DNA of 28,316 nt. Origin: a virus. The stretch covers positions 1 through 28,316 of the IMG/VR virus record IMGVR_UViG_3300028581_000190; one strand, 5' to 3'. The notes under the pieces are model-generated. The model saw nothing but the letters and a program-made list of their open reading frames with translations, did not search any database and was not told the DNA's origin. Below are positions 1-7,538 of the stretch, one piece after another. Numbering within the stretch: the first letter of the stretch is position 1; each line of letters starts with the position of its first letter. The position numbers and the translations under genes are program-made.

Positions 1-69
1 GGAAGAATTTCTCCTGAAGATGCGAAACAAGAAGTAATTGATGTTATCTTAAATTTATTGAAAAAATAA
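1..69 (+). CDS. C-terminal end of an upstream gene (partial)
   Basis: An open frame enters from the left edge and ends at TAA (67-69). It encodes 22 residues, GRISPEDAKQEVIDVILNLL followed by KK. The next ATG begins one base after the stop, the tight packing typical of a phage operon. Nothing in this short tail identifies the family. That it is a real gene end is inferred from the frame, the spacing and the direction shared with the head genes downstream. Confidence 0.6.
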   Translation, partial: GRISPEDAKQEVIDVILNLLKK

Positions 70-70
70 A

Positions 71-1345
71 ATGGCGAAGATTAAAGAACAAATAAATTAC
101 GGGGATAGACCCGAAAGAATGGACCCGAGATTGGAAAGAAAATTGGGAAGTCCTGAAAGTTTGTATGCGAAAAATCCTGCAATGAAAAAGGGAGTTGCGG
201 ATGTTCAAAGATTGGTAAGTTCAAGATTCGGGAAAGTTGCGGATAAGTTGAAACAAGTGACTGGTGTACAGGACCTTAGTTCCCAACAAGTTCAAGGGAT
301 GCTTTTTCAAGAAATGATGAGCAAAGTTCCTGGAATTACAAGAATTGAAGGAAGACATAGAGAAGAATTAGAACAACTTGCAATTGATGCATGTTTAGAA
401 GAAACTCAAGTTCCTGCTGATTGGTTTACGATTGAGGCATTATTGAATAGAGCCCCTATTAATATTTCGGACTTCAGAATGCAAGCCACTAAACCAAATA
501 AAAAGGAAGATGAAGAGACACCTGAAATTCCTTCTTTTGACGTTGAAAACCTAACTGACGAAGAAGTAATGGAGTTGGAAATTCATAAAAGAAATATGAT
601 TAACGCTCTTGTTCAAGGAGCGGCAAAAAAGGGACATTATATTTTTCAAAAACCTGAAATTAAAGAAAGGTTGGATGAAATTGACCCACAATTATATCCC
701 GCTTATTTGAAAATTATGTCAATCAATGATTTCATGTATTTTTCTATGGAACAAATGATTGAAATGATGTCTCAAACAGGAAATGGTGTCGCTGGAAAAG
801 TTAAGTTAGAAAATAAAGATGAAGACGAAGAAGAGGGTGGCGAAGGTGAAGATGAACCTGATACAAAAATTGTTGCAGAAGGTTTAATATTCCCAATTTT
901 GTGTCATGAAATAATCAAAGGGTTAGAGGAATCTATCGCAAGACACGGATTACCTGAAGATCCTGAAATGTCAAGAAATGTTAGGGGTGTTACTGATGTA
1001 TTGTCTAATGAACCGATGCAACTTAGAATTGGTCCTGAAATTGTTGAAAAATTAAGGTTTGCGTTACCTGACGAGATGTTTGATGATGAGAACAAAGGAT
1101 TGGTACCTTGGTTTTATTCAATTCTCTATAAGACAGAAGCTAAAGAATTTTTAGATATCATTGGTAACGCAATTTCGGAAGATGAATCAAAAGTTAAAAA
1201 GGCAACTGCAAAATTCAAAGAAATTATGAAACAAGCTCAACAGTCAAAGAGTGAGTATGATAATTTTAAAGGTGAAGAAGGTTCCGAAGATGAAGATGAT
1301 GATTTAGACCAACTTTATAGAGATTTGGGAATTCCAAGACCATAA
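71..1345 (+). CDS. Unknown acidic protein upstream of large terminase
   Basis: This 424-residue protein is not recognised. The N-terminal third is mixed-charge and probably helical. A Glu/Asp-rich linker lies near residues 255-267 (EDEEEGGEGEDEPD) and a second acidic stretch sits close to the C-terminus (GSEDEDDDLDQLYRDLG). The ordered part between them contains LRIGPEIVEKLRFALPDEMF and a hydrophobic VPWFYSILY segment. There is no signal peptide and no obvious membrane segment. It lies directly upstream of terminase, where T4 has gp16 (small terminase), but it is far longer than gp16 and shows no resemblance I can see. A virion, neck or packaging role is inference from position only. The ATG follows the previous stop by one base with only A-rich sequence before it. 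Confidence 0.85.
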   Translation: MAKIKEQINYGDRPERMDPRLERKLGSPESLYAKNPAMKKGVADVQRLVSSRFGKVADKLKQVTGVQDLSSQQVQGMLFQEMMSKVPGITRIEGRHREELEQLAIDACLEETQVPADWFTIEALLNRAPINISDFRMQATKPNKKEDEETPEIPSFDVENLTDEEVMELEIHKRNMINALVQGAAKKGHYIFQKPEIKERLDEIDPQLYPAYLKIMSINDFMYFSMEQMIEMMSQTGNGVAGKVKLENKDEDEEEGGEGEDEPDTKIVAEGLIFPILCHEIIKGLEESIARHGLPEDPEMSRNVRGVTDVLSNEPMQLRIGPEIVEKLRFALPDEMFDDENKGLVPWFYSILYKTEAKEFLDIIGNAISEDESKVKKATAKFKEIMKQAQQSKSEYDNFKGEEGSEDEDDDLDQLYRDLGIPRP

Positions 1346-1366
1346 ATCAGAATATGATTTAACTGT

Positions 1367-3127
1367 GTGAACAAAGAACAATTAATAATAGAATATACGA
1401 AGTGTATGAGGAATACCCCTTATGCACTTCGTACTTATTTACAGACATACGATAATACGGTATCAAAGTATGTTCCATTAGAACTTTTTCCTGATCAAGT
1501 TTCACTACTTGAAGATTATGAAACCCACAATGAAAACATTGCGTTAAAATACAGACAAGCTGGAGTTTCCACCGTAACCGCAGCTTGGGCTTCAAAAAAA
1601 CTTGCATTTGCAAGAAAAGAAAAACCTGAAAAAGTTCTAATCATTGCCAACAAGTTGGATACTTCAGTTGAAATGGCTAACAAGATAAGGGCATTTATTG
1701 AACAATGGCCTAGTTGGGTTTCAATCGGGTTTTCGGTAGAAAAAAACTCCCAAAGACATTTCAAACTTAATAATGGATGTGAGGTCAAAGCGGTGGCAAC
1801 ATCCAAAGATGCACTTAGAGGTTATACACCAACAATTCTTATTTTTGACGAAGCGGCCTTTATTGAGGCGGATGGAGACTTTTGGTCTGCTTGTATGGCC
1901 TCACTATCTACTGGTGGTAAAGTTATCGTAGTTTCCACACCAAACGGTTACGATCCAATATATTATGAAATATATGACCAAGCATTAAGAGGAATGAATG
2001 ATTTCAAAATCTCTGAAATGTTTTGGTATCGAGACCCTCGTTACACCAGAGATTTATACATGGTAAAGACAAATGATTTGGTTCATTACCTTTTGAATCG
2101 AGAAGATTATCCTTTAGACTCGGTTATTTCCTTAAGTAATGATAATCCCTACGAAAGAGACCATACTATTGTAACAGATTATATTTCTCAAGGATATAAG
2201 CCTTGTTCTGCATGGTTTGAGGGGATGGTAAAAAAACTCAAGTACGATAGACGTAAAGTTGCCCAAGAACTTGAATGCAACTTCTTGGGGTCAGGAGATA
2301 ACGTATTCGATTCTGATTTGATGCAAAATATTTCCAAAAACCAACTGAGACCACCACAAGCAAAACTTATGGGGAATGCTTTATGGATTTTCAAGGAACC
2401 TGTAAATGGTCACAAGTATGTAATGGGTGTTGACGTTTCTCGTGGAGATTCTGAGGATTTTTCATCAATCCAAATCATTGACTTTGATGAACGAGAACAA
2501 GTATTAGAATACGTTGGAAAGATTCCTCCAGATGTATTAGCCGAGATTGCCTATAAATGGGGGACAATGTACAATGCCTATTGTGTAATTGATATTACTG
2601 GTGGTATGGGAGTATCTACTGCAAGAAAAATGCAAGAATTACAATATCAACCAGGACTTTATGTTGATGGAGTGGATACATCTAATAAGTGGAAATGGGA
2701 TCCAAAAATTAATGATAAAATACCTGGAATCAATTTTAATACGAAACGAGTTCAGATTATTGCCGCATTTGAAGAAGGTGTTAGACATGGATTCAAAATA
2801 TATTCTCATAGAACATACAACGAGATGAATACCTTCGTCTACATAAATGGAAGACCAGATCACCAAAAAGGTCAACATGATGATTGTATTATGGGATTAT
2901 CGATGGCAATTTATATTGCTGAAAAATCATTTCAATCATTAACAAAAGTTGTTAATCATACTAAGGCAATGTTGAATTCATGGGCATCAGTTGTGAATGA
3001 GAATAAAAATACTTCAGAATTTTTTAATCCAATGGTACCTCAAATGGGTAGAGACCCAAACCTAAATAATAATGGTGCTAGTAAAGCGGATTATCAAAAA
3101 TATGGTTGGTTATTTGGTGCTAAATAA
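1367..3127 (+). CDS. gp17: Terminase large subunit, T4 gp17-like (packaging ATPase and nuclease)
   Basis: This is the motor that pumps DNA into the prohead and cuts the concatemer. The 586 residues show the two-domain layout of the family. In the ATPase domain, the Walker A variant RQAGVST is at about 63-69, Walker B ILIFDEAAF has Asp-Glu at 161-162, and the coupling motif VVSTP is near 188-192. In the RNase H-like nuclease domain, MGVDVSRGD has Asp356, VIDITGGMG has Asp409, and GQHDDCIMG has Asp505/506. Length is close to T4 gp17 (610 residues). The start is GTG at 1367, 21 bases after the previous stop; the nearest upstream ATG (1354) is out of frame. There is no Shine-Dalgarno sequence. 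The gene appears intact with no intein or intron. Confidence 0.97.
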   Translation: MNKEQLIIEYTKCMRNTPYALRTYLQTYDNTVSKYVPLELFPDQVSLLEDYETHNENIALKYRQAGVSTVTAAWASKKLAFARKEKPEKVLIIANKLDTSVEMANKIRAFIEQWPSWVSIGFSVEKNSQRHFKLNNGCEVKAVATSKDALRGYTPTILIFDEAAFIEADGDFWSACMASLSTGGKVIVVSTPNGYDPIYYEIYDQALRGMNDFKISEMFWYRDPRYTRDLYMVKTNDLVHYLLNREDYPLDSVISLSNDNPYERDHTIVTDYISQGYKPCSAWFEGMVKKLKYDRRKVAQELECNFLGSGDNVFDSDLMQNISKNQLRPPQAKLMGNALWIFKEPVNGHKYVMGVDVSRGDSEDFSSIQIIDFDEREQVLEYVGKIPPDVLAEIAYKWGTMYNAYCVIDITGGMGVSTARKMQELQYQPGLYVDGVDTSNKWKWDPKINDKIPGINFNTKRVQIIAAFEEGVRHGFKIYSHRTYNEMNTFVYINGRPDHQKGQHDDCIMGLSMAIYIAEKSFQSLTKVVNHTKAMLNSWASVVNENKNTSEFFNPMVPQMGRDPNLNNNGASKADYQKYGWLFGAK

Positions 3128-3128
3128 C

Positions 3129-3136
3129 TATTTATA
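3129..3136 (+). promoter_or_regulatory. TATTTATA motif before the portal gene (candidate late promoter)
   Basis: TATTTATA lies directly after the terminase stop, 27 bases before the portal ATG. It shares the TATTTAT core found in the gene direction before nine other starts in this window. Assignment as a late promoter is inference; the core is the reverse complement of the T4 late box ATAAATA. Confidence 0.5.
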
Positions 3137-3163
3137 TTATCAGGGTAAATAGTAAAATTACGT

Positions 3164-5011
3164 ATGGCAGAACAAAATATGACAGTTTGGCAAAGATTGT
3201 CACAAACATTTGGACCTAATTCACTTCTTAATCAAGACTATCCGACATTCAAGTTTGATAAAAAGGAACTTCTGCGAACCAAAAGTAGAGAAGAATATGA
3301 AAAAGAAAAACTCCAAGCACAACAAACATATTACCTCACCAATCAATGGTCGAAGGTAGAAAACAACCTTTATTCACAGGCGATTTATTATGAACCAACA
3401 AGGTTATCTGCTCAATACGATTATGAGTCGATGGAATATACTCCTGAGATTTCTGCAGCGTTAGACATTTATGCCGAAGAATCCACCACAACAAATGAAG
3501 ATGGATTTATTCTGCAAATTTATTCTGAATCAAAAAGAATAAAAGGGGTATTAGCTGATTTGTTTAACAACGCTTTAGACATTAATACTAACCTTCCAAT
3601 GTGGACACGGAACACCTGTAAGTATGGTGATAATTTCGTGTATCTTAAATTAGACCCTGAAAAAGGAATTGTCGGTTGTCAACAATTACCAACAATTGAA
3701 ATTGAAAGACATGAGGTTGGGGCGAGTGGTAAAATATCTGTCGATGTTAAAAACGAAGTTGACAAAGACAGAAAAGCATTACACTTCACTTGGAAGAATA
3801 AAAATATGGAATTCCAATCATGGGAAATTGCTCATTTTAGATTATTAGGTGATGACAGAAAACTCCCATACGGAACATCTATGTTAGAGAAAGCCAGACG
3901 TATTTGGAAACAACTGTTACTTTCTGAAGATGCTATGTTGATTTATCGTACGTCTAGAGCACCTGAAAGAAGGATGTTCAAAGTATTCGTTGGTAATATG
4001 AATGATGATGATGTTGAAGCGTATGTACAACGTGTTGCAAACAAATTCAAAAGAGAACAAATAGTTGATAGTAAGACTGGTAACGTGGACATGAGATTTA
4101 ATCAAATGGCTGTCGATCAAGATTATTTTATACCAGTTCGTGATCCAGCGGCACCAGATCCAATCACAACTTTACCTGGTGCTACTAACTTATCCGAAAT
4201 TGCCGATATTGAATATATTCAAAAGAAATTATTAACTGCATTACGAGTACCCAAAGCATTCTTAGGATTTGAAGAAGTTGTTGGTGATGGTAAAAACTTG
4301 GCATTACAAGATATTAGATTCGCTCGTACAATTAATAGAATCCAAAAAAGTATGATAGCAGAACTTAACAAAATCGCTATTGTACATTTATTCTTATTGG
4401 GATTTGAGGATGAATTATCAAACTTTACTATTGGATTAACAAATCCATCAACCCAAGCTGATTTATTGAAGATTGATGTTTGGAAAGAAAAAGTATTATT
4501 ATACAAGGATTTGGTTTCTGATCCAGGAAATGGAATACAGGCGACTTCATCTACATGGGCTAAGAAACACATATTTGGATGGTCTGATGACGAAGTTCGT
4601 TTAGACCTACAACAACAAAGAATTGAAAGAGCTGTTGGCGAAGAACTTAAAGCAACTCCAACTGTGATAACCAAAACAGGTTTGTTTGATAATATCGACA
4701 AATTGTATGGAAGTCAAACAGGATCAACTCCAACTGCAGGAGCGGAAACAACTATGGATGGAGGAGAAGTATTAGGATCGCCGCCATCATTTGATGGTGG
4801 TGAGATTCCTGGTGGAGAACCTGAATTACCACCGGCAGGAGGAGCTGAAGAAGCTCCACCATCTGAAGTAACACCGGAATCAAGGAAAAAAGACCTCAAT
4901 ATTTTAGTGGAAAATAATTTAATCGAAGGTTCACAGGTAATAAATTTGGGTCAGGCACAAGATTCTTTGGGAGAAATTTCAAAAGAGTTAGATAAGTTAT
5001 TAAATTCATAA
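3164..5011 (+). CDS. gp20: Portal protein, T4 gp20-like
   Basis: This protein forms the dodecameric ring at the unique capsid vertex through which DNA enters and leaves; it also nucleates head assembly and docks terminase. The 615 residues carry hallmark gp20 segments: ISAALDIYAEESTTTNEDG, WTRNTCKYGDNFVYLKLDP, AHFRLLGDDRKLPYGTSMLE, LIYRTSRAPERRMFKVFVGN and the region around LPGATNLSEIADIEYIQKK. The last roughly 100 residues become a Pro/Gly/Glu-rich flexible tail ending in a short helix. This makes it longer than T4 gp20 (524 residues), an extension that may be specific to this lineage. The order terminase then portal then core proteins then protease matches T4, without the tail tube and sheath genes that T4 has in between. 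Confidence 0.96.
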   Translation: MAEQNMTVWQRLSQTFGPNSLLNQDYPTFKFDKKELLRTKSREEYEKEKLQAQQTYYLTNQWSKVENNLYSQAIYYEPTRLSAQYDYESMEYTPEISAALDIYAEESTTTNEDGFILQIYSESKRIKGVLADLFNNALDINTNLPMWTRNTCKYGDNFVYLKLDPEKGIVGCQQLPTIEIERHEVGASGKISVDVKNEVDKDRKALHFTWKNKNMEFQSWEIAHFRLLGDDRKLPYGTSMLEKARRIWKQLLLSEDAMLIYRTSRAPERRMFKVFVGNMNDDDVEAYVQRVANKFKREQIVDSKTGNVDMRFNQMAVDQDYFIPVRDPAAPDPITTLPGATNLSEIADIEYIQKKLLTALRVPKAFLGFEEVVGDGKNLALQDIRFARTINRIQKSMIAELNKIAIVHLFLLGFEDELSNFTIGLTNPSTQADLLKIDVWKEKVLLYKDLVSDPGNGIQATSSTWAKKHIFGWSDDEVRLDLQQQRIERAVGEELKATPTVITKTGLFDNIDKLYGSQTGSTPTAGAETTMDGGEVLGSPPSFDGGEIPGGEPELPPAGGAEEAPPSEVTPESRKKDLNILVENNLIEGSQVINLGQAQDSLGEISKELDKLLNS

Positions 5012-5019
5012 TATTTATT
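5012..5019 (+). promoter_or_regulatory. TATTTATT motif before the 232-residue gene (candidate late promoter)
   Basis: TATTTATT begins one base after the portal stop and ends 13 bases before the next ATG. It belongs to the same set of TATTTAT motifs found before other late genes here. Confidence 0.45.
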
Positions 5020-5032
5020 TGAAAAAGACACC

Positions 5033-5731
5033 ATGACCTTCGGAATAGTAAAATCCCTAATTGAAAAAAATCTCTTAGAATCCTACAAAAATGAATTAGA
5101 ATTCAAGAAGACTTTGCGAGAATTCAAACACAACGTTTTGAGTAATAAAGCTATGTCTAAAGCATACGCAATATATGACCAACTGAGCTCACCTCAAGGG
5201 TTAAGTGATCAGGATGCAAAATATTTTATTGAAGAAGGGATTAATTTATTAAACAAAGTTTTGTCAAGTATTAAACTTCCAATCACACTTTCCGAAAAAA
5301 CTGAAAATAATTATTCCGATATTGACACCTTAGTTTATACCCAAGGAGTAGATTTACTCGAAAGAGTTAATGCGAAGAAAAATATTTTGAAAGTTATTAT
5401 GTCTACAAAAGAATCTATTAAAGAAAATATAAATATTCCGATTAGCTCTATGGTTGCGGTTGCGAATCAAACCGTTAATAATTACATACTTAATTTGGAT
5501 GAAAATTCCAAAAAAGAATTTTTCCAAATAGTTTCTGAAGATACCAAAATTTTGGAAACAAAATTTGAAACCTTAAGAGAAAGTACGATATCCAAATTAA
5601 CCACACTTCAAGAAAATGAGGATTCACAGGATATCAAAACAAAAATTTTAGAAACGATTGACAAAATTAAATCTGAAAAATTTGACCAATTAAACTTTTT
5701 AAAGTTAAAAAATTTGGAAGAATCAATTTGA
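5033..5731 (+). CDS. Probable prohead core protein
   Basis: The 232 residues are Lys/Glu-rich, almost entirely helix-forming and free of cysteine. It sits between portal and protease, where T4 has the small prohead-core genes 67 and 68, so a role in the scaffolding core is a reasonable inference; no specific homology is recognised. The N-terminus MTFGIVKSLIEKNLLESYKN ends a helix with L-L-E before Ser16, resembling the (I/L)-x-E cleavage rule of T4-type prohead proteases. Further LRE-Ser and LQE-Asn sites occur towards the C-terminus. Its last 9 bases overlap the convergent bS21 gene. Confidence 0.85.
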   Translation: MTFGIVKSLIEKNLLESYKNELEFKKTLREFKHNVLSNKAMSKAYAIYDQLSSPQGLSDQDAKYFIEEGINLLNKVLSSIKLPITLSEKTENNYSDIDTLVYTQGVDLLERVNAKKNILKVIMSTKESIKENINIPISSMVAVANQTVNNYILNLDENSKKEFFQIVSEDTKILETKFETLRESTISKLTTLQENEDSQDIKTKILETIDKIKSEKFDQLNFLKLKNLEESI

Positions 5732-5914
5732 TTGGTCTTTGAGTCCTTGAATATATTTTGCCTTCAGAATCTGTGATCTTCTAAGTACAGATTTTTTTGT
5801 ATAGTGCTTTCTATCAAATAGAATTTGATTTTGTTTTGTTTTAATTACTTTTGACTTTAGGGTCTTGAGAGCCTTCTCAAGAGGATTACCCTGTGTTATT
5901 TTTATTATTATCAT
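5723..5914 (-). CDS. rpsU: Phage-encoded ribosomal protein bS21
   Basis: The 63-residue basic protein aligns by eye with bacterial bS21. It opens MIIIKITQGNPLEKALKTLK (short beta strand, then the helix with ALK-x-LK), continues with a KT-containing turn, then FDRKHYTKKSVLRR (the R-x-x-Y-x-K-x-S-x-x-RR signature), and ends KAKYIQGLKDQSN. Length matches the short Bacteroidota bS21 rather than the 71-residue E. coli protein. bS21 sits on the 30S platform next to the 3' end of 16S rRNA. In Flavobacterium ribosomes it helps hide the anti-Shine-Dalgarno sequence, so a phage copy could alter start selection on host or phage mRNA (inference). It is the only minus-strand gene inside the head cluster and has its own host-like promoter, suggesting earlier expression than its neighbours. 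Confidence 0.85.
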   Translation of the reverse strand: MIIIKITQGNPLEKALKTLKSKVIKTKQNQILFDRKHYTKKSVLRRSQILKAKYIQGLKDQSN

Positions 5915-5930
5915 ATATTAGAAATATCTA

Positions 5931-5938
5931 CAAATATA
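5931..5938 (-). promoter_or_regulatory. Host-type -7 element TATATTTG upstream of bS21
   Basis: Read on the minus strand, TATATTTG lies 16 bases before the bS21 ATG. It matches the Bacteroidota housekeeping -7 consensus TAnnTTTG. A TTG occurs about 13 bases further upstream, closer than the usual -33 spacing, so the upstream element is not convincing. Recognition by the host sigma factor is inferred. Confidence 0.45.
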
Positions 5939-5960
5939 AAAAAATTTTGACAATCATACA

Positions 5961-6000
5961 TATTATGTATATAATTTCATTAATAAACATACATAATATC
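5961..6000. repeat. 11-base perfect inverted repeat between divergent genes
   Basis: ATATTATGTAT (5961-5971) and ATACATAATAT (5990-6000) are perfect reverse complements separated by 18 bases. They lie in the gap between the bS21 promoter and the start at 6008. They could form an operator or an RNA hairpin at the 5' end of the next gene. The local sequence is very AT-rich, which raises the chance of coincidence. Confidence 0.4.
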
Positions 6001-6007
6001 ATTATTA

Positions 6008-6445
6008 ATGAAAAAAGGAAAAAGTGTCAAACTTAACCTGTTCAATCCCATAAAGTCACAGTATGGGACAGTAGATTCCAAAAACTTAAAATCAGTTTAC
6101 ATAAATATTCAATCATGGGTTACACCAAAAGAAGAGTTAGATAATTGGAACCGAGTTGTCTCAGGTTTGGGACGAGAAATAAAAAATTCCGTTTTTGAAT
6201 CAATAAATTGTAAAATATTTCAAGAAAAAAATATTGTTGATTTAGACCTTCGGACAAGTGGGATATCAAAAGGGAAAAAATCATTTTTCAATTTGGAAAT
6301 CAATCTATATACCCTACGTGATATGGATTTCAAATGCGATGAAATAAAAGAATCTATAAAAACTATAGTTAAATCCATCTACAAAAATAACGTAGTTCAA
6401 AACAAATACTTTGAATTTTCAATTTCAAAAAAAGACGAAAACTGA
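6008..6445 (+). CDS. Unknown 145-residue protein between portal and protease genes
   Basis: This protein is not recognised. It is basic and soluble, with alternating strands (SVYINIQSWV, VDLDLRTSGI, SFFNLEINLY) and a C-terminal helix IKESIKTIVKSIYKN, suggesting a compact alpha/beta domain. The strand pattern and the phrase LEINLYTLR could suit a small virion or regulatory protein, but this is not evidence of function. It starts with ATG directly after an inverted repeat, lacks the TATTTAT motif of its neighbours and is divergent to bS21. It may therefore be expressed on a different schedule from the head genes. Confidence 0.85.
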   Translation: MKKGKSVKLNLFNPIKSQYGTVDSKNLKSVYINIQSWVTPKEELDNWNRVVSGLGREIKNSVFESINCKIFQEKNIVDLDLRTSGISKGKKSFFNLEINLYTLRDMDFKCDEIKESIKTIVKSIYKNNVVQNKYFEFSISKKDEN

Positions 6446-6464
6446 CAAACAATTCAAATCCGTA

Positions 6465-6472
6465 TATTTATC
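6465..6472 (+). promoter_or_regulatory. TATTTATC motif before the prohead protease gene (candidate late promoter)
   Basis: CGTATATTTATC lies in the short gap after the 145-residue gene, with the core ending 12 bases before the protease ATG. It is one of ten such motifs in the gene direction. Confidence 0.5.
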
Positions 6473-6484
6473 TTAAAAGATTAG

Positions 6485-7201
6485 ATGAAAAATTTAAGAA
6501 TTTTAGAAGCAAGCGAGCTTGGTCATGGTATATTGATTGAAATGGACGCAGGTTGGGTTTCTCCGAAAGATACTCAAAATATTGACGTTTTGAAAGAAGC
6601 AGCCAATTTAGATTATAGAAATCCATTTGAATTTTATGCAGTTCTTCAAAAATACGACACACCAAATAGAAATGGTAGAACGTATCCTGAAAGGATTTTG
6701 AAAAGAGAATCTGAAAGATATAAGCAAGCAATTTCTAAGGGTTTATCCACATCAGAATTAAACCACCCTGAGTCGTCATTAATTGACTTAGACAGAGTAT
6801 CTCACATCATCACAGACATATGGTGGGATAAAAATATACTAATGGGAAAACTCAAATTATTGACATCTCCAGGGTTTCATGAAAGAGGCATAGTTTCAAC
6901 TAAAGGAGACCAAGCAGCAAACTTAATGAGACAAGGAGTAACATTAGGTATTTCATCAAGAGGTGTTGGTTCACTTAAGAAGGTTGGCGAAAGAAATGAA
7001 GTACAAGATGATTTTGAACTGATATGTTTTGACTTGGTATCTTCTCCATCAACACCAGGTGCTTATTTATTTTCTAACCCTGACGAAAGAAGTAAGTATG
7101 AAGAAAATTTAGAGGAAGAAATAAAATCTAAACAAAATAACGACTATGTTGAAAAGTCGGTTGACTTAATGAGAAAATTAGACGATTTTTTAGGAAAATA
7201 A
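6485..7201 (+). CDS. gp21: Prohead core protease, T4 gp21-like
   Basis: This serine protease (T4 gp21/peptidase U9 type) matures the prohead by cutting scaffold, core and capsid proteins. The 238 residues contain the conserved NRNGRTYPERIL block (62-73), the probable catalytic histidine in STSELNHPESS (His94), and the probable catalytic serine in TLGISSRGVGSL (Ser157 or Ser158). The block FDLVSSPSTPGAYLF follows. T4 gp21 is similar in size (212 residues). The N-terminus reads MKNLRILEASELG, so I-L-E before Ala9 could be its own activation cleavage site. It is followed after 4 bases by the 69-residue gene, making a two-gene unit ended by the terminator at 7439. Confidence 0.95.
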   Translation: MKNLRILEASELGHGILIEMDAGWVSPKDTQNIDVLKEAANLDYRNPFEFYAVLQKYDTPNRNGRTYPERILKRESERYKQAISKGLSTSELNHPESSLIDLDRVSHIITDIWWDKNILMGKLKLLTSPGFHERGIVSTKGDQAANLMRQGVTLGISSRGVGSLKKVGERNEVQDDFELICFDLVSSPSTPGAYLFSNPDERSKYEENLEEEIKSKQNNDYVEKSVDLMRKLDDFLGK

Positions 7202-7205
7202 AATT

Positions 7206-7415
7206 ATGGACGAAAAATATTTTGTAGCAAAAATTCAGTATGATTTCCCTGATGAAAACACAGGTAAGATTAAAAAAGTTAGAGAAGAGAAACTGGTTAA
7301 AGGTTACTCTGTCACAGATGTGGAAGCTAAAGTGACTAAAAAATACGAAGGATTCACTCATGATTGGAGAATCACTGCAGTATCTGAAAGTAAAATCGAC
7401 GAAGTAATCGAGTAA
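7206..7415 (+). CDS. Small protein resembling DUF4494-type proteins
   Basis: The 69-residue protein has a beta strand start (KYFVAKIQYDF), a charged turn with KIKKVREEKLV, then YSVTDVEAKVTKKYEG and a second strand WRITAVSES. This pattern of strand, VTEEYLV-like strand, an S-x-T-x-x-E-A helix and strand is reminiscent of DUF4494 proteins common in Bacteroidota; that comparison is from memory and tentative. Function is unknown. It sits 4 bases after the protease stop and is the last gene before a strong terminator, so it is co-expressed with the protease. Confidence 0.85.
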   Translation: MDEKYFVAKIQYDFPDENTGKIKKVREEKLVKGYSVTDVEAKVTKKYEGFTHDWRITAVSESKIDEVIE

Positions 7416-7438
7416 TTAATAATCAAACTGAAACAAAC

Positions 7439-7465
7439 AAAGTGGTCGATTGACCACTTTTTTTA
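7439..7465 (+). terminator. Rho-independent terminator after the protease unit
   Basis: A nine-base-pair stem AAAGTGGTC / GACCACTTT closes on the loop GATT (stem 7439-7447 with 7452-7460), followed by a T-rich run. It separates the protease unit from the scaffold-capsid unit, which has its own TATTTATA motif at 7507. Confidence 0.88.
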
Positions 7466-7506
7466 TTTTGTGGGTATTGTAAAATGGATTTTTTTAGTTT
7501 TGGCAC

Positions 7507-7514
7507 TATTTATA
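7507..7514 (+). promoter_or_regulatory. TATTTATA motif before the scaffold gene (candidate late promoter)
   Basis: TATTTATA lies between the terminator and the scaffold ATG, 24 bases before the start. It is the only motif of its class upstream of both scaffold and major capsid genes, so it may drive both. Confidence 0.5.
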
Positions 7515-7538
7515 TGATAAATTAAACAATTTTTTTCT

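Noticed and set aside
4714-4899. Pro/Ser/Gly-rich minus-strand frame opposite the portal C-terminus
   Set aside because: It mirrors the Pro/Gly-rich tail of the portal protein, which continues an unbroken recognised gene.
7060-7072. TATTTAT inside the protease coding sequence
   Set aside because: No start codon of a real gene follows; in AT-rich DNA a 7-mer like this is expected by chance several times per strand, so only start-associated copies were listed.
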